Positions 16,108 to 23,072 of a stretch of DNA of 64,000 nt are shown one piece after another; position 1 is the stretch's first letter, and each line of letters starts with the position of its first letter. This stretch comes from Hymenobacter chitinivorans DSM 11115 (GTDB taxonomy: Bacteria; Bacteroidota; Bacteroidia; Cytophagales; Hymenobacteraceae), in contig NZ_PGFA01000001.1 in NCBI RefSeq assembly GCF_002797555.1, forward strand, positions 744,001 through 808,000, given 5' to 3'. Under the pieces are notes generated by a model. That model ran no database searches, was not told where the DNA came from, and was given only the letters and a program-made list of their open reading frames with translations. The position numbers and the translations under genes are program-made.

Positions 16108-17544
16108 TTAGTGCGCGTGCTGGGCCAGGCTGCTGTCGGCTTCGGCCAGCTCGTCGAGAGGCGGGGCCACGTAGTTGTCGATAAACTCACCTTCCCAGCG
16201 GGCCACCACGGCCGAGGCCAGGCAGTTGCCGATGACGTTGACGGCGGTGCGGGCCATGTCCATCAGGGCATCAATACCCAGGATGATGAAGATGGGCCAG
16301 GCGGGCAGGTCGAACGAGTCTACCGTCGCCAGCAGAATCACCAGGGACGCCCGCGGCACCCCGGCCACGCCCTTGCTGGTCAGCATCAGGGTGAATACCA
16401 TTACCAGCTGCTGGCCGAAGGAGAGCTCTACGCCGGCGGCCTGGGCCACGAAGATGGCAGCCAGCGAGAGGTAGAGCGTGGTGCCATCCAGGTTGAACGA
16501 GTAGCCCGTGGGCATCACGAAGGCCACCACCCGGCGCGGTACTCCGATGCTTTCCATGGCCTCCATGGCCCGGGGCAGGGCCGCCTCCGACGACGTAGTG
16601 GCAAAGGCAATGCTGACCGGCTCGGCAATGGCCTGCACGAAGCGCTTAATCGGAATCCGGGCAATGAGGGCCACGGGTAGCAGAATCAGAATCAGGAAGG
16701 CAATCAAGGCCGCGTAGAGCGTGAGCAGCAGCTGCACGGCGTTGACCAGGGGCCCGAAGCCCATCTTGCCCACGGTGTAGGCAATGGCCCCGCCCACGCC
16801 CAGCGGGGCGAAGAACATAACCACGTTGGTAAACTTGAACATCACCTCCGACAGGCTTTCCGACCATTCCAGCATGGCCCGGCGGTGCTTGCCGTGGACC
16901 ATGGCCAAACCAATGGCGAAAATGATGGCAAACACCACTACCTGCAGCACCTGCCCCTCGGCTACCGATTTGGCAATGTTTTCGGGGAAAATGTGGGTGA
17001 TAATGTCGGCCGCAGTTTGCTTGGGCGCGGCGGCAATGGTTTCATTCACGTTGTTGTTGGCCTGGGCGGCGGCCAGCACGGCCGGGTCGAGGCGGCCGGC
17101 TTTGGTCAGGTTGATGGCCGCCAGGCCAATAAAGAGGGCAAACGTGGTGACGATTTCGAAGTACACCAGGGCCTTGACGCCCATGCGGCCCACCTTTTTC
17201 AGGTCGGCGTGCCCGGCTATGCCCACCACCAGCGTGGCAAATACGAGCGGGGCAATGATGGTCTTAACCAAGCGCAGGAACACGTCACTGAGCACCTTCA
17301 GGTTCTGGGCCTGCACCGGGAAGTCGGCTCCGGCCTCGGCCCCGACGAACATGCTGGTCACAATCCAGAAGGTGAGGGAGCGGCGCTGAAAGGCGTAGGC
17401 TACCATGGCGGCCAGGGCCAGCCAGCGGGCGGCCATTGGCACGGCCTCGGGCAGGCTGGCGGGGTTAGAGGCGTGCAACAGGGTGAGGCCCCCAGCCACT
17501 ACGAACAGCAGCAGAACCAGGAGAGCAAGGCGGGAAAACTTCAT
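16108..17544 (-). CDS. Dicarboxylate/amino acid:cation symporter (SDF family)
   Basis: A 478-residue inner-membrane transporter of the glutamate/aspartate/C4-dicarboxylate family (GltP/DctA type). Family marks include the serine-rich re-entrant loop AFATTSSEAALPRAME and helix 7 with PTGYSFNLDGTTLYLSLA, which bind substrate and cations, and helix 8 with DALMDMARTAVNVIGNCLA. It is somewhat longer than GltP because of an insert near residues 150-180 (Ala/Asn-rich AQANNNVNETIAAAPKQTA). The ATG at 17544 is used because it directly precedes helix 1; the one nine codons upstream is unlikely. A TATCTTTG box lies 41 bases upstream. Confidence 0.93.
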   Translation of the reverse strand: MKFSRLALLVLLLFVVAGGLTLLHASNPASLPEAVPMAARWLALAAMVAYAFQRRSLTFWIVTSMFVGAEAGADFPVQAQNLKVLSDVFLRLVKTIIAPLVFATLVVGIAGHADLKKVGRMGVKALVYFEIVTTFALFIGLAAINLTKAGRLDPAVLAAAQANNNVNETIAAAPKQTAADIITHIFPENIAKSVAEGQVLQVVVFAIIFAIGLAMVHGKHRRAMLEWSESLSEVMFKFTNVVMFFAPLGVGGAIAYTVGKMGFGPLVNAVQLLLTLYAALIAFLILILLPVALIARIPIKRFVQAIAEPVSIAFATTSSEAALPRAMEAMESIGVPRRVVAFVMPTGYSFNLDGTTLYLSLAAIFVAQAAGVELSFGQQLVMVFTLMLTSKGVAGVPRASLVILLATVDSFDLPAWPIFIILGIDALMDMARTAVNVIGNCLASAVVARWEGEFIDNYVAPPLDELAEADSSLAQHAH

Positions 17545-17585
17545 GCGGAAGGAAAAACGAAGGAGAATCAAGGCGGGAAACTCAG

Positions 17586-17593
17586 CAAAGATA
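17586..17593 (-). promoter_or_regulatory. -7 box for the symporter gene
   Basis: Minus strand TATCTTTG matches TAnnTTTG exactly, 41 bases ahead of the ATG. The -33 element is not clear. Confidence 0.5.
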
Positions 17594-17697
17594 GGTTTTT
17601 GACTTTCGTGGTGAATTGCACCTTTTCAATCTTGTTTTTCCGTACCTCTGTACTCTACTCTTCTCTATTGTATCTAGCTGTGTCGCTACTCTGGACG

Positions 17698-18723
17698 ATG
17701 GCCGCTCACGAGCTGCCGCTGCGCTTTACCTGGAAGATTTCCCGCAATGCCTCCGTCACTAAAACCAACCTGCTCGTGCGCGTGGGCGAGGGCACGACTG
17801 CGGGCTGGGGTGAGGCCGCACCCAACGTGCGCTACAACGAAACGCCCGAAAAGCTGACCGCCGAATTCGAAGCGCTGGTAGCAGCCGGGCTGGGCCAGTA
17901 TATCCATCTGCCCGAGCTGGAAGAGTTTCTGGCCGCCCACGCCCCGTCCCACGCCCTGCGCTTTGCCGTGGAGTCGGCTTTCGTGCACCGCGAAGCCGCG
18001 CTGCGGGGGCAGTCGGTGGCGGCCTGGCTGGGCGTACCGGCCCCGAGCCGGCCGGCGGCCACTGCCTTTACCCTGCCCATCATGGAGCCCGGCGCCGTGG
18101 CCGAATTCGTGCGGGCCCAGGGGATGAGCCGCTTTGGCCAGCTCAAAATAAAGGTCAACCAGGACAGCGGCTTCGAACTGCTCCGGGCCCTGACCCAGGC
18201 CTTGCCCGGCCGGGAGGTGCTCATCGACGGCAACGAGGCCTGGACCGACGCCGACTCGCTGCTGCGGTTTCTGGAGCAGGCCCAGACCTTGCCCGGCCTG
18301 CGGGTGCGCCTGCTCGAGCAACCCCTGCCGGCCCACTGCCCCGACGATTACCGCTACCTGCGCGGCCGCGCGCCCTGGCCCGTCTTTGCCGACGAATCCG
18401 TTACCGACGGGGCCGACTTCCGCAGCATTGCCCAGCAGTTTCACGGCGTGAATATGAAGCTCATGAAGGCCGGTGGCTACCTCAACGGCATTCGGCTGCT
18501 GCAGCAAACCCGCGCCCACGGCCTGCAAACCATGCTGGGCTGCATGGTCGAAACCTCGCTCGGTATCTGGTCGGCCCTGCAGATCAGTCACTTGGCCGAC
18601 GTCTGCGACCTGGACGGTTTCCTCATCCTGCGCGACGAGCCCTTTGGGCTGGTGCGCGAAGCCGAAGGCCTGCTGACGCCGCTGCCCGTGTGCTGGAAAA
18701 CCCTCCGGCCGGTGGTGAGCTAA
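17698..18723 (+). CDS. Dipeptide epimerase (enolase superfamily, muconate-lactonizing subgroup)
   Basis: A 341-residue enzyme that most likely inverts the alpha carbon of L-Ala-D/L-Glu or a related dipeptide, as in murein peptide recycling. Catalytic features sit in order: Lys150-x-Lys152 in QLKIKVN, metal ligands Asp177 (LIDGNEAW), Glu207 (LLEQPL) and Asp232 (FADES), and the second base lysine in NMKLMKAGG (residues 254/257), then CMVETSLG and DLDGFL. The reading frame is open far upstream, but that part is antisense to the symporter gene; the ATG at 17698 gives the family's normal length. It is divergent from the symporter. Confidence 0.9.
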   Translation: MAAHELPLRFTWKISRNASVTKTNLLVRVGEGTTAGWGEAAPNVRYNETPEKLTAEFEALVAAGLGQYIHLPELEEFLAAHAPSHALRFAVESAFVHREAALRGQSVAAWLGVPAPSRPAATAFTLPIMEPGAVAEFVRAQGMSRFGQLKIKVNQDSGFELLRALTQALPGREVLIDGNEAWTDADSLLRFLEQAQTLPGLRVRLLEQPLPAHCPDDYRYLRGRAPWPVFADESVTDGADFRSIAQQFHGVNMKLMKAGGYLNGIRLLQQTRAHGLQTMLGCMVETSLGIWSALQISHLADVCDLDGFLILRDEPFGLVREAEGLLTPLPVCWKTLRPVVS

Positions 18724-18805
18724 AGTTCGCAGCCCGACATTTTCTCGTTTGCCCGTCATGTCGAGCCCAGTGTGATACCTCCCGGGCTGAGGTTGCCACA
18801 GTAGG

Positions 18806-18976
18806 TGTCATCCTGAGAGTAGCGAAGCGTAACGAAGGACCTTCCTCGCCTCAGTGACAAGCTCCTTTCAACACGAAAAGCTCTTTACCAGCAGTTGGTA
18901 AAGAGCTTTTCTATGTTGGCACAAGCCGTAGTGGGGTAGGCCAGGAAGGTCCTTCGGCTCGGCCTCAGGATGACAG
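18806..18976. repeat. REP-like inverted repeat, family 1 (copy A)
   Basis: The arms are TGTCATCCTGAG with AGCGAAGCGTAACGAAGGACCT and the complementary end AAGGTCCTTCGGCT with CCTCAGGATGACA. The centre is a strong hairpin AAAGCTCTTTACCA / TGGTAAAGAGCTTTT. Other copies are at 40727-40884, 43301-43470 and 51360-51528. A partial half-arm (GTCATGTCGAGCCCAG) lies just before it near 18755. Together they fill the 323-base gap between 18724 and 19046. Confidence 0.85.
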
Positions 18977-19046
18977 CTGAAACAAAACGCCCCGCTTTCC
19001 GCAGTCGGAAAACAAGGCGTTTGCTACTCAAAAGGCATGGAGCCAC

Positions 19047-19640
19047 CTACTTCACCTGCTTCAGCTGCTCGTCCAGAGCCTTGATCTGCTGGTCGAGCTG
19101 GCTGGTGTCGGCGGGGCGCTGGGTGCCGGCGCTCAGCAGGCTGATTTTGTCGTTGAGCAGCTGAATTTTCTGGGCCATGAGCGTGATGCGACTGTTGAGG
19201 CTACTCAGCCGGGTTTCCATGTCGGCGGTAGTGGGCGGGGAGTTACGGTCCACGTACTGCTCAAACTGGCCGCTGGCCGGGGCCACGGTGCCGCGGGATG
19301 CCGCCGCGCTGCCGGGCGTGGCAAACACGATGTCGCCCTGCATGGTCACGTAGTCGCCTTCCTTGAGGGTAGTTTTCTTGCCGCCGGGCAGCTCCACAAT
19401 GCCGCTCTTGTAGTTAACTTTCGTGCCGTTGCTGAGCACTACGTTCTGGGTCAGGGGCTTGGTGCCCGAGCCCGAACGCAGCACCACTTCGCCGTCGCGC
19501 ATCAGAAACTGGTCGGTGTTGTTGGCCGCAATGGCACCGACGGGGCGGGCGGGCTTGGGCTGGGCCGGGGTTTGGGCCCAGGCCCGGAGCGGACTGGCCA
19601 GCGCCAGCAATAGAAGAGCGGAGAGGAAAGGACGATTCAT
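19047..19640 (-). CDS. Exported protein with DUF6799-like domain and C-terminal coiled coil
   Basis: A 197-residue exported protein: MNRPFLSALLLLALASPLRA is the signal peptide (cleavage near AWAQ). A repeated short beta motif follows (DQFLMRDGEVVLRS, then VVLSNGTKVNYKSGIVELPG and KEGDYVTMQGDIV), which resembles the DUF6799 domain seen in Cytophagales; this naming is from memory and tentative. The last 50 residues (METRLSSLNSRITLMAQKIQ onward) are heptad-like and likely coiled-coil. The frame is open 40 codons further upstream into the marR promoter, so the ATG just before the signal peptide is chosen. It is divergent from marR. Confidence 0.75.
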   Translation of the reverse strand: MNRPFLSALLLLALASPLRAWAQTPAQPKPARPVGAIAANNTDQFLMRDGEVVLRSGSGTKPLTQNVVLSNGTKVNYKSGIVELPGGKKTTLKEGDYVTMQGDIVFATPGSAAASRGTVAPASGQFEQYVDRNSPPTTADMETRLSSLNSRITLMAQKIQLLNDKISLLSAGTQRPADTSQLDQQIKALDEQLKQVK

Positions 19641-19735
19641 GGCGCGGTGTTTGGTTAATACGCTGAGCTTACGCGTTTGCCGCAATTGTGTTTTTGCCGC
19701 GTTAAAGCGCCCCAAAAAATATTTCGCTGAACTAT

Positions 19736-19771
19736 GTTGCGACATTAAATGTATGTACATATATTTGCAAC
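19736..19771 (+). promoter_or_regulatory. marR-yceI promoter with overlapping palindromes (likely MarR operator)
   Basis: TATATTTG at 19760-19767 is a perfect -7 box and TTG at 19737-19739 lies 20 bases upstream as -33. Between them are two palindromes, ACATT-A-AATGT at 19742-19752 and TATGTACATA at 19752-19761, inside a wider frame GTTGC...GCAAC (19736-19771). A dimeric repressor bound here would block RNA polymerase. Autoregulation by the downstream MarR protein is inferred from position. Confidence 0.7.
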
Positions 19772-19789
19772 GTAATCCAGCCCGGCTGA

Positions 19790-20245
19790 ATGCAGACCAT
19801 GAGAATCGAAGACGAAATTAAGCAGCCCGTGTTCAAGGACGAGTACCAGAAAGGCCTGATCAATCTGGTCTACACGGTGGGCTGGCTGCAACAGCAGCAG
19901 GCCGCCTCTTTCCGCGAATTCGACATCACGCTGCCCCAGTTCAACATTCTGCGCATCTTGCGCGGTCAGCACCCCAAGCCGGCTACGGTCAACCTGCTCA
20001 TTGAGCGCATGCTCGACAAAACCAGCAATGCCTCGCGCATCGTCGACAAGCTCGAGGCCAAGGGCCTGGTAACGCGCACCGTGTGCCCCAGCAACCGCCG
20101 GGCCGTGGACATTCGCATCACCGACAGCGGCCTGGAGCTGCTGCAGCGCATGGATGCCAGCGTAGATTTGCACCACGGCCTGAAAACGCTTACGCTGGAA
20201 GAAGCCCAGCAACTCAATACCATTCTCGATAAAATCCGCGACTGA
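19790..20245 (+). CDS. MarR family transcriptional regulator
   Basis: A 151-residue (or 148 from the second ATG at 19799) winged-helix dimer. The central domain has the recognition helix and wing pattern KTSNASRIVDKLEAKGLVTR followed by NRRAVDIRITDSG, and the flanking helices (GWLQQQQAASFREFDITLPQ; LTLEEAQQLNTILDKIRD) give the dimer interface. MarR proteins repress nearby genes and release DNA on binding phenolic or oxidative signals. It is followed after 42 bases by a yceI gene, and its promoter holds nested palindromes, so it probably controls itself and yceI. Confidence 0.92.
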   Translation: MQTMRIEDEIKQPVFKDEYQKGLINLVYTVGWLQQQQAASFREFDITLPQFNILRILRGQHPKPATVNLLIERMLDKTSNASRIVDKLEAKGLVTRTVCPSNRRAVDIRITDSGLELLQRMDASVDLHHGLKTLTLEEAQQLNTILDKIRD

Positions 20246-20287
20246 CGTTTCTCAGTCACCCCATATTCCCTTCACCTCATTTTTGTC

Positions 20288-20932
20288 ATGAAAAAATTCG
20301 CTCTTTCCGCCCTGTTCATTGCTTCGATCATGGCTGCTCCTGCCGTAGCCAAAGATCCTTCGGCTCCCAAGGCTGCTACCAGCACCAAAGCCGGCACAGT
20401 GTACAAAGTGCAGCCGCAGCTCAGCACCCTGGGTTGGGTCGGCAAAAAAGTAACGGGCCAGCACAGCGGCACCATCCAGTTCAAGAGCGGTGACGTGGAA
20501 GTAAAAGGTGCCCAAATCACCGGCGGTACTTTCGTAATCGACATGAACTCGCTGAAGGTTACCGACATCACCGATGCCGACACCAACGGTAAACTCATGG
20601 GTCACCTGCGCTCCGACGACTTCTTCAGCATCGACAAGAACGCCACGTCGACCTTCAAAATCACCAAGATTACCCCCATCAAAGGCGCTGCCGCCGATGC
20701 CAACAACGCTACCGTAACCGGTAACCTGACCATCAAGGGCATCACTAAGCCGATCAGCTTCCCCGCCAAAATCGGCGTGAAGAACGGTGTAGCCGCCGCC
20801 TCGGGCACGGCCACCATCGACCGGACCCAGTTCGACATCAAATACGGCTCGAAATCGTTCTTCGAAAGCATTGGCGACAAAGCCATTGACAACGACTTCA
20901 CCCTGAGCTTCAACGTTATTGCCAAGCAATAA
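20288..20932 (+). CDS. YceI family periplasmic lipid-binding protein
   Basis: A 214-residue exported protein. Signal peptide MKKFALSALFIASIMAAPAV is cleaved near VAK. The mature part has the YceI lipocalin-like barrel: strand pairs such as STLGWVGKKVTGQHSG at the start, GGTFVIDMNSLKVTDI, then LRSDDFFSIDKNATSTFKIT and GNLTIKGITKPISFP, ending FTLSFNVIAKQ. The family binds isoprenoid-type lipids (polyisoprenoid quinones) in the periplasm and often responds to stress. The MarR gene upstream is probably in the same operon, and a long hairpin ends the unit. Confidence 0.93.
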   Translation: MKKFALSALFIASIMAAPAVAKDPSAPKAATSTKAGTVYKVQPQLSTLGWVGKKVTGQHSGTIQFKSGDVEVKGAQITGGTFVIDMNSLKVTDITDADTNGKLMGHLRSDDFFSIDKNATSTFKITKITPIKGAAADANNATVTGNLTIKGITKPISFPAKIGVKNGVAAASGTATIDRTQFDIKYGSKSFFESIGDKAIDNDFTLSFNVIAKQ

Positions 20933-20943
20933 TCGAAAGCGTT

Positions 20944-20994
20944 AAGCATAAAAAAAGCCCCGTCGTATTGCACGACGGGGCTTTTTTATGCTTA
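20944..20994 (+). terminator. Terminator after yceI
   Basis: A very long stem: AAGCATAAAAAAAGCCCCGT on the left pairs with ACGGGGCTTTTTTATGCTT on the right around a short loop. It starts 11 bases after the yceI stop codon and has T runs on both strands. Confidence 0.9.
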
Positions 20995-21016
20995 GTGAAG
21001 CGTCAGCGGCAAGGCT

Positions 21017-21727
21017 CTACTGGCCGCCGGCGGGCAGGGCTTGAGCCGGGGAGGGAATCTGGCTCGGGGTAGGAGTGCTGGGCCGGGTCTGGATGGCTAC
21101 GTTGCGCAGCACCAGGTGCAGGGGCGCCACGTTGGTTTCGCGCAGGCACAGGATGCCGGTTACGGTTTCGCCGGGCCGGATAACCTTGTTGGTCAGGTCA
21201 TTGGCAGCAAATTCGTTGCGCATATTGGTGTTGGCCGAGCTAGAGCCCAAGATGTTGCCCGCGGACACGCCCAGGCCCCACGGAATGATAGTGCCACCCG
21301 TCGTGACGCCGGTTTGCGGATCGTAAGTGCCGCCGACGGTGGCCGCCAGGGGGGCGTAGAGCAGGTAAATCCAGACGCCCTGCTTCATATCATTGGCCGC
21401 TTGCAGGCCCGAAATAGGCATAACGGGCCGGTCGCCGAAGTACAGCTCCAGGTCGCGGGAGAAGTTGAGTTCGGTGGCCGTGTTGTTCTTGACGCGCACG
21501 GCTACGGTCTGGTAGCCGCGCTTGCGCTCCTTCTTCAGGTATTTTTTGTTGCGACCATGCACGCTCAGGGCCCCGTAGCTGTAGCCGAATTCCACCGGGC
21601 TGTTGGGCGAGGTTACCGCCGTGTAGTTGGTAATCGTGCTGGGCCGCACGGCGGTATAGCTGCCGGCGCAGCTAGTGCCGAACAGCAGAATTGTAGCGGC
21701 CAAAAATTGCGTAAACGTATTGCGCAT
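21017..21727 (-). CDS. Hypothetical lipoprotein
   Basis: A 236-residue predicted lipoprotein: MRNTFTQFLAATILLFGTS precedes the lipobox Cys (GTS-C). A basic loop (RNKKYLKKERKRGYQ) and strands such as TVAVRVKNNTATELNFSRDL are followed by a hydrophobic stretch (GVWIYLLYAPLAATVGGTY) that could be a membrane segment, then a glycine-rich stretch with GGTIIPWGLGVSAGN. The C-terminus is Pro/Ser/Thr-rich. No family was recognised. An ATG 12 codons upstream gives a hydrophobic but less standard leader and is not used. Confidence 0.7.
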   Translation of the reverse strand: MRNTFTQFLAATILLFGTSCAGSYTAVRPSTITNYTAVTSPNSPVEFGYSYGALSVHGRNKKYLKKERKRGYQTVAVRVKNNTATELNFSRDLELYFGDRPVMPISGLQAANDMKQGVWIYLLYAPLAATVGGTYDPQTGVTTGGTIIPWGLGVSAGNILGSSSANTNMRNEFAANDLTNKVIRPGETVTGILCLRETNVAPLHLVLRNVAIQTRPSTPTPSQIPSPAQALPAGGQ

Positions 21728-21881
21728 AGGAAAGGAAAAAAGAGGAAAAGATAGAAATGTCAACTCAAACAGACTGAGCCATTTTACAAAACTATCTATT
21801 TAGCTCTTCCCTTGTATACCGCAACCCACGGAATAGGACTTTACTTTTTTAAGCTCAACGGTAAAGTGCCATTTGGGGCTT

Positions 21882-22439
21882 CTACGCGGGCACGACTAGC
21901 TCCCGGGGCAGCTCGAAGCGCAGGTTGCGGCTTTTGCTGCGGCCGTGGAGCTGCTGCAGAAAGTCGTCGAGCTCGGGCTTGTATTCCAGCCACAGGTCCT
22001 CGTGCAGGTTGGCCAGGATGAGCTGGGCGGTGCGGGCCGTGAGGCGGGCGGTGCTCACGTAAAAGCCGTTGTAGGGCGAGTCGAACTGCCCGGTATAGTT
22101 GTCGAAAATCAGGCGCAGGGCGTAGAGGTTCAGGTCAATTTCCAGGCGCTTGTCCTTGGTAATCCGGCGGGAGCGGGCACTTTCCTTGACGGCCTTACCC
22201 AAGGCCTTGTTAAGGCTGCGGTTGAGTAGGCGACCCGTCACGGCCACGTTGAAGAGCTCGTGAATCCGGTCGGAGGTTTGCTCATACACCTGCTCCACCG
22301 TCACGTCGGGCAGTAGTTCGAAGACCAGGGTTTCGTAGAGCTCCGCGTCGCGGCGCACGGCCCGCAGCAGCAGCTTTTCCTTGTCGGCGTCGGGCAGGCG
22401 TTTAAGGGCTTTTTTGAATTCGGAGGACGGAACGGGCAT
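21882..22439 (-). CDS. Conserved hypothetical cytoplasmic protein
   Basis: A 185-residue soluble protein, mostly helical, with many charged residues (LKRLPDADKEKLLLRAVRRD; RIHELFNVAVTGRLLNRSLN). No signal peptide, membrane helix or known motif is visible. It begins with MPVPSSEFKKALKRL and ends in a basic/acidic helix then RFELPRELVVPA. It is divergent from the gene pair at 22612-25598. The coding call rests on length, GC-rich third positions and a clean start; the function is unknown. Confidence 0.7.
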   Translation of the reverse strand: MPVPSSEFKKALKRLPDADKEKLLLRAVRRDAELYETLVFELLPDVTVEQVYEQTSDRIHELFNVAVTGRLLNRSLNKALGKAVKESARSRRITKDKRLEIDLNLYALRLIFDNYTGQFDSPYNGFYVSTARLTARTAQLILANLHEDLWLEYKPELDDFLQQLHGRSKSRNLRFELPRELVVPA

Positions 22440-22526
22440 GGGGCAGGAGCAGGGCGGAAGGGAAACCGGAAACTAACAGGACAATACGCCCCACAGCAAA
22501 AACGGGTGCCTTAGAGTTGCTTTTAC

Positions 22527-22534
22527 TAAATTTG
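22527..22534 (+). promoter_or_regulatory. -7 box for the 22612-25598 gene pair
   Basis: TAAATTTG fits TAnnTTTG. Transcription would begin near 22540, which favours the ATG at 22612 over the TTG at 22543 as the start of the first gene. Confidence 0.5.
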
Positions 22535-22611
22535 TTAGTACATTGCCTTGGCTAACGGCGTTAGTTGCGGACGCCGGGCCTGAAGCTTTCAACAATATTA
22601 GCATTCGTTTT

Positions 22612-23007
22612 ATGGCTTTACTTACCATTCAGGATGAAACTGTGGCCGGCGGGATTCTCAATCGGCTGGAGCTGGAAATTGCTCAGGAAATGCTCACCGT
22701 GCGCGACGTAATTGCCCAGCGCGTGCAGCAGGAAGTGGCCGCCTACAACAGCCGGCAGCAGGAGATATTTCAGGGGCTGGTGCAGCCGCTGGAGTCGGAG
22801 CAGGTACTCAACGGCTTCCGGCTGCTGCGCACGGCCAAGCCCATCGACACCGAAACCCAGCTATACAAGGCCCTAGAGGGCTTTTTGCAGAACAGCTACT
22901 TCGTGCTCGTAAATGACCGACAGGTGGACAGCCTCGACGAGGAAGTATGGCTGGGCTCGGGTGCTACGGCCAGCTTTATCAAGCTCACGCCGCTGGTAGG
23001 GGGCTGA
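22612..23007 (+). CDS. Small hypothetical protein paired with the DUF4132-like gene
   Basis: A 131-residue soluble protein, with an N-terminal helix-rich half (GGILNRLELEIAQEMLTVRD) and a C-terminal half with strands (NSYFVLVNDRQVDSLDEEVW). No motif could be named. It is 65 bases upstream of, and co-directional with, the DUF4132-like gene, and both lie behind one promoter-like box, so the two proteins may work together. The frame is open further 5' to a TTG at 22543, but that start would sit at the transcription start. Confidence 0.7.
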   Translation: MALLTIQDETVAGGILNRLELEIAQEMLTVRDVIAQRVQQEVAAYNSRQQEIFQGLVQPLESEQVLNGFRLLRTAKPIDTETQLYKALEGFLQNSYFVLVNDRQVDSLDEEVWLGSGATASFIKLTPLVGG

Positions 23008-23072
23008 GGCCGGTCGGGTTCCGACCCGTTTCCGCGTTATTTGTCCCTTCACTATCCGCCCATTGCTACGCT

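Noticed and set aside
16885..17697. Upstream extension of the dipeptide epimerase frame
   Set aside because: It runs antisense through the symporter gene and has no family character; the ATG at 17698 gives the right length.
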